A stretch of DNA of 14,603 nt. Source: JANQQZ01 sp039179915 (lineage in GTDB: Bacteria > Planctomycetota > Phycisphaerae > Phycisphaerales > UBA1924). The stretch lies in contig JBCDEF010000056.1 in the NCBI GenBank assembly GCA_039179915.1, forward strand, positions 1 to 14,603, in the 5' to 3' direction. The notes below the pieces were generated by a model. It had not been told where the DNA came from. It made no database searches and worked only from the letters and a program-made list of their open reading frames with translations. Position numbers and translations under genes: made by a program. Positions 1 to 8,320 of the stretch are shown one piece after another. The number at the start of each line of letters is the position of its first letter. The first letter of the stretch is position 1.

Positions 1-1
1 C

Positions 2-1462
2 GCGCGAACGGGCGATGCGGCCGGCGAGCGGCCGGTCGCGATCACGGTCCGGACCGAGGCAAGGATCGAAGTAGGCCGCGGCACCGCGGTCTTCGAGCCC
101 GGCGCCGGGCGGGCCGAGACGGTTGTGCCCTTCCTGGTGCCGGCCGACGGCGACGCGCAGCCGCTGCTGTCGGCCGCGATCGAGGCGGACGGGCTGGCGG
201 CCGACAACGCGGTGCGGATGCCGATCGAGCGGCGCTCCTCGATCCGCGTCGCGATCGTGGCGCCGCCGGGCCGGGTCGCGGGCCTGGGCGTCGGCGAATT
301 TTCGCCGGCGGACTGGGTGCGCTTGGCGCTGCGGCCCTCGCCAGCCTTGGCCGACATCGAGACGATCGACCTCGCGCCCGCGGGGGTTGATGCGCCGAGC
401 CTGTCCGCGGTCGATGCCGCGATCGTCCTGCAGCCGGAGGGACTCCAGGCCGGCGGCGGCGCGAACACGGGCTGGGAAGCGCTCGGCTCGTTTGCCCGGC
501 GCGGGGGCCTGGTCGTCGTCTTCCCGGGCGTTGGGCCCGGCGCGCAGACCTGGACCGACAGCTTCCGGTCGGCGTTCGGCCTGCCCTGGAGTTTGCCCCG
601 CGAGCCGGTCGTGACCGCCGACGATCCGTCGGACCCGACGGCCGGCATACCGCTGGCCGCAACGGACCTCGACGACCCGGGCCATCTGTTGAGCGCGCTC
701 GCGGGCGAGCTGGACGACCTGCTGCGGGGTGTCACCGTCCGGCGGCTGCTGCCGGCGACCGAGCTGGGAGACGACGCCCGCACGCTGCTGCAGACCGAAC
801 CGCAGGCCGAACTGCAGTTCGGTTCCGGGCTGCCGGTGCTCGTCGGGTCCGCGCCGATCACCGAAACGGGTGCGGCCGACGCGGGATACGTGGTGTATAG
901 CGCGGTTGTTGCAGACTCGGCGTGGACGGACCTGCCGACCCGGCCGGTCATGGTGCCGCTGATCCAGGAGATCGTTCGGCAGGGCGTGGGCCTGGCGACG
1001 CCTCGCCCGGCGTACACCGCCGGGGCGTGGTTCCCGCCCGAGGGGGCCACGCTGCTGGACACGGAGGGCCGGCCGGCGGCCACACCAGCGCGCCACGCGG
1101 GCGTCTACACCATGATCAATACCCGCGGCAGCGAGCCGACGACGGTGGTCGTGAACTCGGACACAGCGGGCTCGGATGTCACGCCGATTGGCCGAGAGCG
1201 GCTGCAGGCCTGGCTCGCGGCCGGCCTACCCGGAGAAACGCGGCTGGCCTGGATCGACGATACGGGCGAGATCACCGACGACCAGGGCGACGCCGCCGGC
1301 TCGCTGGACGCGGCCGAGGCCGGCTCGGCGTGGGTGCGTTGGCTCGCGCTGGCTGCTCTGGCAATCGCGTGCATCGAGACGGCGATCGCCGCGGTTTCGT
1401 CTCGCCGGGGCCTGGGTCGGGCCCTGCGTCCCGATGCCGCCGGCAGGGAGGGCGGGCCATGA
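2..1462 (+). CDS. BatA-like membrane protein, C-terminal part (5' end outside window)
   Basis: The frame is open from the left edge, so the N-terminus is missing and 486 codons are visible. The first 75 residues or so look like the beta-type segment found after the VWA domain of BatA-like proteins, ending in a 'LAADNAVRMPIE' stretch like the 'ADD/ADN' line of that family. A GATase-like alpha/beta region follows (about 83-200), starting with 'RVAIVAPPG' and including 'GGLVVVFPG'. A transmembrane helix lies near the C-terminus (about 446-464, 'WLALAALAIACIETAIAA') with a short basic tail. No catalytic Cys-His-Glu triad is evident, so the GATase-like fold is probably structural. Family knowledge: in Planctomycetota these proteins sit beside MoxR ATPase and DUF58 genes, which would lie to the left here. 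The stop overlaps the next start as ATGA. The family is fairly sure; the function is unknown. Confidence 0.8.
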   Translation, partial: ARTGDAAGERPVAITVRTEARIEVGRGTAVFEPGAGRAETVVPFLVPADGDAQPLLSAAIEADGLAADNAVRMPIERRSSIRVAIVAPPGRVAGLGVGEFSPADWVRLALRPSPALADIETIDLAPAGVDAPSLSAVDAAIVLQPEGLQAGGGANTGWEALGSFARRGGLVVVFPGVGPGAQTWTDSFRSAFGLPWSLPREPVVTADDPSDPTAGIPLAATDLDDPGHLLSALAGELDDLLRGVTVRRLLPATELGDDARTLLQTEPQAELQFGSGLPVLVGSAPITETGAADAGYVVYSAVVADSAWTDLPTRPVMVPLIQEIVRQGVGLATPRPAYTAGAWFPPEGATLLDTEGRPAATPARHAGVYTMINTRGSEPTTVVVNSDTAGSDVTPIGRERLQAWLAAGLPGETRLAWIDDTGEITDDQGDAAGSLDAAEAGSAWVRWLALAALAIACIETAIAAVSSRRGLGRALRPDAAGREGGP

Positions 1463-3792
1463 TCGATCGGCTGCTGGGGATCGAACAGCTCCGGCCCGGC
1501 GGGGCGGGCGTCGAGTTCGGCTGGGCGATGCCGATGCCGGCGTGGGTCTGGCTCGTGTTTGTCGTCGCGGCGGTGCTGCTCGGTGTGCTCTCGTACCGGC
1601 GCGTCGCGGGGCCGCTGGCTTGGCGGTGCGTGCTGGCGGGCTGCCGATCGGCCCTCGTGCTGCTGCTGGCGGTGCTGCTGTCCGGGCCGCAGCTGACCAG
1701 GGCGAACGACCGGACGGAGCAGGACTGGGTGCTCGTGCTTGCGGACCGGTCTCGGTCGATGACGATCGCCGATGGCGCCGCGGGACTGTCAAGAGACGAC
1801 GAGCTCGCGGACGCCGCCGCGGCGTTGTCGCCGGCGCTCCGGGATCTGGCGGACGAGCGTGGGGTGCTGACGTACGGCTTCGGTGCCGGGGCGTTCCCGA
1901 TCGATCTGCTCGCCGAGCCGGGCCCTGCGCTGGGCGAGCCCGACGGGCTACGGACTTTTTTAGGCGGCGCGGTGGACACGGCGCTTAGCCGCGTCGCGGC
2001 CAGGCCCGTCGCCGGGGTGATCGTGCTTTCTGATGGCGCATCGTCCGACGAGGTCAGCCGCCGGGCGCTTCGGCGGCTGCGCAGCGAACGGGTCCCGGTG
2101 CACGTGGTGCCGCTCGGGTCGGCCGAGCCGCTGTCGGACCTGGCGATCGCCGGTGTCTCGGCGCCGTCTGCCGCGTTTGTGCGCGACCGCATCCCCGTCC
2201 GCGTACAGATCGACCGGATGGGCCCGCCGCCGGGCGGCGAAACAGCGGTCGAGATCGTCGACGAGCGGACCGCCCGCGTGCTCGACAGCCGGCCGGTGGT
2301 CTGGGACGCGGACGGCGACGGGCCCACGACCGTCACGCTTTCGGCGCAGGCCGACGAGGCGGGCGATGCGGCGTGGCGAGTTCGGCTGGTCAGCGATGCG
2401 CCCGATGTGCTCGGCGAGAACAACACCGCCCCGCTGCGGATCGAGCTGGTCGACCGGCCGCTGCGTGTGGTGCACGCCGACGGCTACCCGCGGTGGGAGT
2501 TCCGGTACGTCAAAAACTTGCTGTTGCGGGAGCGGAGCATCGAGAGCGGGTCGCTGCTGCTGGCCACGGGCCGGCGATCGATCGCCGAGGGCGATCTGCC
2601 GCTGGACCGGCTGCCGTCGTCGTCGGCGGAATGGGAACCCTTCGATGTGATCGTGCTGGGCGATGTGCGGGCGGAGATGCTTAGCGAGTCGCAGATGGAG
2701 CAGATCCGCGAGCATGTGTCGGGGCGCGGTGCCGGGCTGCTGTGGATCGCCGGGCCCTCGGCGACGCCGCAGAGCTGGCGGAACACGCCGCTCGAGGCGT
2801 TGCTCCCGGTGCGGCTGTCGTCGGGACCGGCCGCGTGGAACCAAGCGGTCACGATGCGTCGCGAGCCAGCGGCCGAGCGGCTGGGGCTGCTGAATCTCGC
2901 CGATCCGGGTGCCGCGGGCGATCCGTCCCGGGCCGACGCCGTTGCGGGCTGGCCCGACCGGCTGAGCGACCCGGTCTCGGGCTGGAGCCTGTTGCGGTAC
3001 GCGCAGCGGTTCGAGCCGGACGCCGTGAAGCCGACGGCGTCGGTGCTCGCGTCGTTCGTCCCGATCAGCGGCGAGGAGCCTTCGCCCGCGGTGCTGTCGA
3101 TGCGGTACGGCGCGGGCCGGGTGCTGTACGTCGGGACCGATGAGATCTGGCGGTGGCGGTATGCCCGCGGCGAGGCGTTGCCCGAGCGGTTCTGGATCCC
3201 GCTGCTGCGGCAGCTGGCGCGCGAGCGGCTCTCGCTGACCGGCCGATCCGCGGCGCTGGTCGCGACGCCGAACGATCTGGAGCTCGGTGCGTCGTCGGTC
3301 GTGAGCCTGACCCTGCTCGACGCGCGGCTGGCCGAGGCCGCCCCGTCGACGCTGACCGCGACCGCCACGGTGGCCGACGGGGACCTGACCGTCGAGCTGG
3401 TGCTTGAGCCGGACCCGGCCGCAGAGGGGCCGCCGCGGTACGAGACGGTCTGGACGCCGCCGGCCGCGGGGCGGTGGACGGTCTCTACGCGGGACCCGGC
3501 CCTGGCCGGCGAGCGGTTCGAAGCCGGAGTGTGGGTCTTCACGCCCGACGACGAACGCCGCCGGGCCGACACCGACCACGACCGGCTGATGGCCCTGGCC
3601 GACGAGACGGGCGGACGCGTGCTGACGCGGGACGACCTCGGCTCCCTCAACGAACTTTTTCCGAATCGCTCGCGACAGATCGCGGGTCAGCCGGATATCG
3701 ACGCGCTCTGGGACTCCCCGGCTGCCTTGCTGTTGATCACGCTGCTGCTTGGCTTCGAATGGATCGGCCGCCGGCTGATGAGGCTGGCATGA
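1459..3792 (+). CDS. Membrane-anchored VWA / GATase-like protein
   Basis: 777 residues. The start is ATG 1459, overlapping the previous TGA, with AGGGAGG at 1445-1451 as Shine-Dalgarno; upstream codons in this frame lie inside the preceding gene. Two N-terminal membrane helices (about 27-45 and 57-76) precede a von Willebrand A domain with a MIDAS-like D96-x-S98-x-S100, T166 in 'TFLGGA' and 'SDG' at D192. A beta-rich stretch leads to a GATase-like region from about residue 335 ('LRVVHADGYPRWEFRYVKNL', then 'FDVIVLGDV' at 395). 'GAGRVLYVGTDEIWRWRY' lies near 552, and a further membrane helix spans about 755-770. VWA domains with this motif bind a divalent cation and protein partners, so an adhesive or scaffolding role at the membrane is plausible. 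It is a typical planctomycete architecture; its substrate is unknown. Confidence 0.88.
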   Translation: MIDRLLGIEQLRPGGAGVEFGWAMPMPAWVWLVFVVAAVLLGVLSYRRVAGPLAWRCVLAGCRSALVLLLAVLLSGPQLTRANDRTEQDWVLVLADRSRSMTIADGAAGLSRDDELADAAAALSPALRDLADERGVLTYGFGAGAFPIDLLAEPGPALGEPDGLRTFLGGAVDTALSRVAARPVAGVIVLSDGASSDEVSRRALRRLRSERVPVHVVPLGSAEPLSDLAIAGVSAPSAAFVRDRIPVRVQIDRMGPPPGGETAVEIVDERTARVLDSRPVVWDADGDGPTTVTLSAQADEAGDAAWRVRLVSDAPDVLGENNTAPLRIELVDRPLRVVHADGYPRWEFRYVKNLLLRERSIESGSLLLATGRRSIAEGDLPLDRLPSSSAEWEPFDVIVLGDVRAEMLSESQMEQIREHVSGRGAGLLWIAGPSATPQSWRNTPLEALLPVRLSSGPAAWNQAVTMRREPAAERLGLLNLADPGAAGDPSRADAVAGWPDRLSDPVSGWSLLRYAQRFEPDAVKPTASVLASFVPISGEEPSPAVLSMRYGAGRVLYVGTDEIWRWRYARGEALPERFWIPLLRQLARERLSLTGRSAALVATPNDLELGASSVVSLTLLDARLAEAAPSTLTATATVADGDLTVELVLEPDPAAEGPPRYETVWTPPAAGRWTVSTRDPALAGERFEAGVWVFTPDDERRRADTDHDRLMALADETGGRVLTRDDLGSLNELFPNRSRQIAGQPDIDALWDSPAALLLITLLLGFEWIGRRLMRLA
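3780..3783 (+). promoter_or_regulatory. Ribosome binding site for the ATG at 3789
   Basis: GAGG lies five bases before ATG 3789, inside the last codons of the VWA gene. It is better placed than the AGGA at 3923-3926, which is twelve bases before ATG 3939. This is the main reason to think translation starts at 3789 as well as, or instead of, 3939. Confidence 0.45.
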
Positions 3793-3899
3793 GCAGGACC
3801 CGGACACCAGACAGGACACCAGACAGGCCGCCGGCGGCCACCCCGACCGATCGGGCGGGAGCGGATCCTGTACACAGAGAATCCCGAACAGACGCGTAG
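3789..3899 (+). CDS. Possible 36-residue leader ORF or amber-interrupted start of the next gene
   Basis: The ATG overlaps the preceding TGA as ATGA, exactly as at the other junctions of this cluster, and has GAGG five bases upstream. It encodes 36 residues rich in Pro, Thr, Asp and Arg, including a repeated 'RTPD', and ends at TAG 3897-3899. The same frame then runs on through 13 sense codons into ATG 3939 of the 1227-residue protein. The peptide contains 'PTDRAGADPV' (3843-3872), and the next protein has 'PTDRSADPV' (3951-3977); the eight shared residues use different codons in seven cases. It may be a coupling leader peptide, a remnant or alternative N-terminus of the next gene, or chance in GC-rich DNA. 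No known family is recognised. Confidence 0.3.
   Translation: MSRTRTPDRTPDRPPAATPTDRAGADPVHRESRTDA
3802..3827 (+). repeat. Tandem 12-base direct repeat, two copies
   Basis: The unit GGACACCAGACA occurs twice without mismatch (3802-3813 and 3814-3825), and GG at 3826-3827 begins a third copy. The unit is four codons long and in the frame of the 3789 ORF gives 'RTPDRTPDR', so expansion or contraction would keep that frame. Confidence 0.8.
3826..3855. repeat. GC-rich palindrome followed by a short hairpin
   Basis: GGCCGCCGGCGGCC at 3826-3839 is a perfect 14-base palindrome. Three bases later CCCGA (3842-3846), loop CCGA and TCGGG (3851-3855) can form a five-base-pair stem. No T-run follows, so it is not a standard intrinsic terminator. 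It may be an RNA structure or operator-like site in the spacer, or only a product of high GC. Confidence 0.35.
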
Positions 3900-3938
3900 A
3901 CCGATCGCCGACATTTATCAACAGGACCACCATCTCGC

Positions 3939-6900
3939 ATGACCACGCTGCCCACAGACCGATCCGCGGACCCCGTTGGGGGCCCCGCGCCCGCTGCCGG
4001 CGGCGACCGGGCGGGGTTGGCGGCGGAGCTGGTCCGGTCAGTCCGCGCGACGATGCGGCGGACAGCCACCTTGGAGGTGCTGCTGGCCGGGTTCGCGGCG
4101 GTCACGATCGCCCTGCTCGCGGCGGGGCTGCTGGATTACCTGCTGCGGCTGCCCTCGTGGCTGCGGATGATCGCGCTGCTGATCGGGATCGGGTTCCTGC
4201 TCGCGGGCGTGGTGCGGCGGCTCTTGCCGGCGGTGCGGCTGGCGCCGCCGCTGACGTCCGTCGCGATGAGACTCGAACGGGCGACCGGCGCCGATGCGCT
4301 GCCTGGCGTGCTCGCGGCAGGGGTCGCCCTCGATGAGCCGGGCAAGCGGTCCCCGGTCGAATCCGAGCTGCGTCGTCGGGCGGTGGCCGCGGCCGATGCG
4401 GCAGCGGGCCGGCTCGACCGCCTGGGCCTGGTCTCAACCGGGCCGCTGCGCCGCCGGGCGATCTCTGCCGCGGTCGTGATCGCCGCCGCCACGGTGATCG
4501 CGGCGGTGAACCCGGGCCTGGCCGGGACCGCCCTTGAGCGCGCGCTGCTGCCGCTGTCTGGCGCCGAGTGGCCCAAGCGGTTCCGTGTCGAGGCCGCGCC
4601 GGCCGCGGATGCGCACCCGATCGGCGTGGCCCTGCCCGCCCGCGCGGTGGTCACCGCGACGACCCGGGCCCTCGGCGAGACGCCGGTCGTGATCGTGTAC
4701 AGAATGACCGACGACCAGAGCAGCCGACCGTGGCGACGCGAACGCATGACGCCGCAGGTCTTCGATGCGTCGATCGGCGGCGAGGTCTACGAGCGGCTGA
4801 TCGACCCGGGCCTGGTCCGTCTTAAGGACCAGGCGGGCTCGGCCCTGCTCGAATATTGGTTCGAGACCCCCGACGACCGGTCGCCGACGACCGCGGTCAC
4901 GCTCGTTCATGCCCCGGAGGTCGTCGCGGCCGCGGCGGCCGTCACGCCGCCTGGCTACGCCGCGGGCATCGCCGGCAACTGGCTCGACGGGGCCGCGGAG
5001 TCGGACGGGAGCGCCCGCGCGGGCGTGCTGGTCTCGCCCGTGCTCGCGGGCTCTTCGGTAGAGATCCGCGTCGAGCTCAACAAGCCGGCGGCGTTCATCG
5101 AAGCCGAGACGCTGGCGCCGCTTGACGCCGATGCGCCGCCGACGCCCGTCGCGGTCGATACCGCGGCCCTGCCCACGGGCGTGCTCCGGCTTACGGCAAC
5201 TCAATCGGGACGCATCCGGTTTCGGCTGCGTGACGAGTACGGGCTCGAGAGCCTGGACGAGACGATCGTCCGCATCGATGCCCATGCCGACACGCCGCCG
5301 AGCGTCGCCGTGATAGATCCGCCGCGGGACGAATCAGTCCTGGCCGATGCGGTGATCACCGTCATCGGCGAGGGCGAGGACGACGTCGGCCTTCAGGAGC
5401 TGTGGCTCGAGACAACCCGTTCGATCGTGCCGGGCGGGGACGAGCGCTCGCCGGGCGCGGCACCGGAACCGGAGGCGGATGCCGAGACCGTCGCACGCGT
5501 CGCCACGACCGAGCAGCGGGCGACAGCCTCGGCTGTGCTCGATCTTGCGGGCTACGGGTTGCGTCCTGGCGACGAGCTGCTGGTGACGGCGGTCGCGGCC
5601 GACGCGTACGAGCTCAACGGGCAGACGCACGAGCCGCAGCGATCCGAGCCGCGGCGGCTGCGGATCATCTCGACCGAGCAGCTGATCGACGAGGTCCTGG
5701 CCGACCTGTCGGCGACGCGTCGGGCGGCGATCCGGCTCGACGGGCAGCAGGAGGAGATCGAGCAGGCCGCCGAGTCGGCCCAGGCCGCGGCAGAAGCTGC
5801 GCAACCGGAAGCGGCGCGGCAGCAGGCCGCCGTCGCTGCTGGCCTGGCCCGGATGGGCCGAGCGGTGCGGGCCGCGTCGGACCGGCTGGATCGCAACGGC
5901 GTGCGGGACGAATCCTTGGAGCGGGTGCTCGAAGAGGCCCAGGACGCCATCGCGCAAGGCCAGGACGCGGCCGAGCGGACCGAGCGCGAGCTTGCCGAGA
6001 GCGCCGCCGAATCGTCGCCGGAGCCGCTGGAATCGGCATTGGAAGCCTCGCGGGATGTCCGCCGCTCGCTGGAAACGATCGCGCGAACGCTCGACCGGGG
6101 TGAGGATGCCTGGGCGGTGCGCCGGGCGCTCGAGGGCCTGCTCGGCGAGCAGGGCGAGGTCTCGGAGGACACGCAGACCGCCGGCGCGGAGAGCATCGGC
6201 CGGCAGGCCGACGAGCTCACGCCCGAGCAGCGGACGACGCTCGACGAGATCGCGAGGCGGCAGCTCGAGCTGGCCGAGCGGACCCGGGCGATCCTTGACG
6301 AGCTCGAAGACAAGGCAGACGAATCGGCCGAGACCGATGCGGGCCAGTCGGCGGCGCTGCGCGCCGCGTCGAGGCGAGGCCGCGAGAACGGCGTGGCCAG
6401 CCAGCTCCAGCGGGCGGCCGAGGCGATCGCGCAGAACCAGACCGCCGAGGCGGGCCGTGCGCAGCAGGAAGCCGAGGACCAGCTCCGCGAGATGCTGGCC
6501 GACATCGAGAACGCCGAGCGCCAGCGCGACGCCGAGCTCCGCCGAGCGCTGCTGAGCCTGACCGAGTCGATCGAAGGCCTGATCACCGACCAGCAGAGCG
6601 TCCTCGCGCAGCTCGCCCGGGGCGACGGCACCGCGGTCGTTCGGCCGATCGCGATCCGCCTGAGCCGGAACACGTTCGCGGTCATCGACGAGGCGCTGGC
6701 GACCCCCGAAACCGCAGACGCGGCCGCGTCGCTGCGTGCCTCGGCCGAGCATCAGGGCCAGGCGATCGCCGCGATCCAGGCGCAGCCGATGGACCGCCCC
6801 GCCGCTCAAGAACAGGGCGAGGCGAGCCTCATGGACCTCGAAGCGGCGCTGGCGGCCGCGGAAGAAGCCCTGCAGGACGCCGAGCAGCGCGAGCGGGAAC

Positions 6901-7622
6901 GGCGCAAACAGGAGCTCTCGGCGGCGTACGGCGAGCAGCTCGAAATGCTGGTGGCCGTGCGCGACGAGACAGCCGGCTTCACGGAACGCCGTCTTTCGCG
7001 GCGTGACCGGCAGGCGGTCCGCGGGCTGGCGACGGCGCAGGACGCTGTTCGCGACGCGCTCCGCGCGCTGCCAATCGAGTTCCCCGAGATCACCGACGCG
7101 GTGATCTTCAACCTCGCGCACGAGCGGCTCGACACGGTGCTGACCGGGTCCGCGGCCGAGCTCGCCGCAGGGCGTGCCGGGCGGCGGGAGGTTGCGCAGC
7201 AGGATTCGGCGATCCGGCTTGTACAGGGCCTCATCGACGCGCTCCGCGACCCCGAGCCGGGCGACGACGACAACTTCGGCAGCGGCTCGGGCGGCGGCGA
7301 ACAGGGCGGCGGCGCTCCGGGCGGCGAAGCACCGCTCATCCCGCCGCTGGCCGAGCTCACGCTGCTTCGCACGCTCCAGCAGGACGTCTACGACCAGACC
7401 CGGCTGGCCGACGATGACGGCGACCGCGACGCGGCGGCCTCGATCGCCCGGCAGCAGCGGGATCTGGCCGAACAGGCCGAGATCCTCCTCGAATCGCTCG
7501 AGACGAAGGGCGGACCGCCGGGGTTGGCCCCGGGCCAACCGCAGCCGGCTCCCCAACCCGAAATTCAGCCCGAGGGAACCGCCGAGGCCGACAACGGCAC
7601 CGACGAGGAGAACGCACCATGA
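3939..7622 (+). CDS. Large DUF4175-like membrane coiled-coil protein
   Basis: 1227 residues. An N-terminal helix pair (about 46-68 and 75-96) and a third helix (174-191) frame a small soluble stretch containing 'MRLERATGADALPGVLAAGV'. Then comes the family-typical 'LLPLSGAEWPKRFRVEAAP' (about 203-221) and a long beta-rich, Ig-like extracytoplasmic part to about residue 590. Residues 600-1100 are Ala/Glu/Gln/Arg-rich helical coiled coil, followed by a Gly-rich linker (about 1113-1132), a conserved-looking 'LAELTLLRTLQQDVYDQT' and a Pro/Gln-rich tail. Family knowledge: such proteins occur in Planctomycetota beside BatA/VWA genes. A structural or tethering envelope role is inferred. ATG 3939 leaves an adequate pre-membrane segment, but its Shine-Dalgarno (AGGA, twelve bases away) is weak, and an upstream start at 3789 in the same frame is cut by one TAG. 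The stop overlaps the next ATG. Confidence 0.85.
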   Translation: MTTLPTDRSADPVGGPAPAAGGDRAGLAAELVRSVRATMRRTATLEVLLAGFAAVTIALLAAGLLDYLLRLPSWLRMIALLIGIGFLLAGVVRRLLPAVRLAPPLTSVAMRLERATGADALPGVLAAGVALDEPGKRSPVESELRRRAVAAADAAAGRLDRLGLVSTGPLRRRAISAAVVIAAATVIAAVNPGLAGTALERALLPLSGAEWPKRFRVEAAPAADAHPIGVALPARAVVTATTRALGETPVVIVYRMTDDQSSRPWRRERMTPQVFDASIGGEVYERLIDPGLVRLKDQAGSALLEYWFETPDDRSPTTAVTLVHAPEVVAAAAAVTPPGYAAGIAGNWLDGAAESDGSARAGVLVSPVLAGSSVEIRVELNKPAAFIEAETLAPLDADAPPTPVAVDTAALPTGVLRLTATQSGRIRFRLRDEYGLESLDETIVRIDAHADTPPSVAVIDPPRDESVLADAVITVIGEGEDDVGLQELWLETTRSIVPGGDERSPGAAPEPEADAETVARVATTEQRATASAVLDLAGYGLRPGDELLVTAVAADAYELNGQTHEPQRSEPRRLRIISTEQLIDEVLADLSATRRAAIRLDGQQEEIEQAAESAQAAAEAAQPEAARQQAAVAAGLARMGRAVRAASDRLDRNGVRDESLERVLEEAQDAIAQGQDAAERTERELAESAAESSPEPLESALEASRDVRRSLETIARTLDRGEDAWAVRRALEGLLGEQGEVSEDTQTAGAESIGRQADELTPEQRTTLDEIARRQLELAERTRAILDELEDKADESAETDAGQSAALRAASRRGRENGVASQLQRAAEAIAQNQTAEAGRAQQEAEDQLREMLADIENAERQRDAELRRALLSLTESIEGLITDQQSVLAQLARGDGTAVVRPIAIRLSRNTFAVIDEALATPETADAAASLRASAEHQGQAIAAIQAQPMDRPAAQEQGEASLMDLEAALAAAEEALQDAEQRERERRKQELSAAYGEQLEMLVAVRDETAGFTERRLSRRDRQAVRGLATAQDAVRDALRALPIEFPEITDAVIFNLAHERLDTVLTGSAAELAAGRAGRREVAQQDSAIRLVQGLIDALRDPEPGDDDNFGSGSGGGEQGGGAPGGEAPLIPPLAELTLLRTLQQDVYDQTRLADDDGDRDAAASIARQQRDLAEQAEILLESLETKGGPPGLAPGQPQPAPQPEIQPEGTAEADNGTDEENAP

Positions 7623-8320
7623 GCCGGTTCACCCGCACCGCCGCGGTGCTTCTCGCCATTGTGGCGCCGGGGCTGACCGCCGCGGCCCAGGAGTCGGGCG
7701 ATCCCCCGCCGCCGCCCGCGGACGAGTCGGCGCAGCCGCTGCCGTCGCTCGACGAGCTGCTCGGGCTCGAAGAGGCGGACGAAGAGAACGCAGCCGACGA
7801 CGCCGATGACGTGGACGGGACCGGCGCGGCGCTCGACCGCGTGCTCGACGACGAAACGCCGCTGACGGATGATTTCGCGCAGGCCGTGGGGCTGATGCGC
7901 GATTCGGCGGGCCGCCTGGGCGGGCCGGGGGGGACGGGCGTCGCGACGCAGCGGATGCAGGAAGACATCATCCGCCGCCTCGACATCCTGATCGACAAGG
8001 CCCAGCAGCAACAGCAGCAGGGTTCCGGTTCGGGCTCGTCATCCAGCCAGAGCCAGGCCAGCCGGCCGCAACCGAATCAGGGCGACCAGCAATCGCAGCA
8101 GCAGCCGTCGAACGGCCAGGACCCCGAGAGCGCCTCGGACGGACCGCCGGGCCAAGAGGCCAGGCCAGGGGAGGCGACGGTCAACCCCGCGACGTGGGGC
8201 GCGCTGCCGGCGCGGCTGCGGGACTCGCTCGTTCAGGGCGCATCCGATCGGTACAGCAGTCTCTACCGTTCGATGACCGAGGCGTACTACCGGCGGCTGG
8301 CCGAGGAGGCGACAGAATGA
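7619..8320 (+). CDS. Exported Q-rich protein of the VWA/coiled-coil cluster
   Basis: 233 residues. ATG 7619 overlaps the preceding TGA, and GAGGAG at 7605-7610 is an excellent Shine-Dalgarno. The N-terminus is a Sec signal peptide with likely cleavage after 'TAAA' near residue 23. Next comes an acidic Pro-rich segment (24-65), then a helical block (about 84-130, 'TQRMQEDIIRRLDILIDKAQ') and a low-complexity Gln/Ser/Gly linker (128-170). The C-terminal helical block 'WGALPARLRDSLVQGASDRY' and 'YRSMTEAYYRRLAEEA' (193-231) matches my recollection of a conserved ending in planctomycete proteins that sit beside the large coiled-coil protein. The linker between two conserved helical blocks suggests an adaptor between partners in the periplasm-like space. 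No enzymatic motif is seen and the function is unknown. Confidence 0.82.
   Translation: MSRFTRTAAVLLAIVAPGLTAAAQESGDPPPPPADESAQPLPSLDELLGLEEADEENAADDADDVDGTGAALDRVLDDETPLTDDFAQAVGLMRDSAGRLGGPGGTGVATQRMQEDIIRRLDILIDKAQQQQQQGSGSGSSSSQSQASRPQPNQGDQQSQQQPSNGQDPESASDGPPGQEARPGEATVNPATWGALPARLRDSLVQGASDRYSSLYRSMTEAYYRRLAEEATE

Noticed and set aside
922..1458. A longer N-terminus for the VWA protein
   Set aside because: The extension overlaps the BatA-like gene, is Gly/Arg-rich, and ATG 1459 has the ATGA overlap, a strong ribosome site and the expected membrane helices just after it.
1960..3933. A 657-codon minus-strand open frame opposite the VWA gene
   Set aside because: Antisense shadow. The plus-strand frame has MIDAS, GATase-like and membrane features; this one has none.
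5334..7556. A 740-codon minus-strand open frame inside the coiled-coil gene
   Set aside because: It is wholly antisense to a gene with clear protein features, its composition is Arg-rich, and no motif or ribosome site was found.
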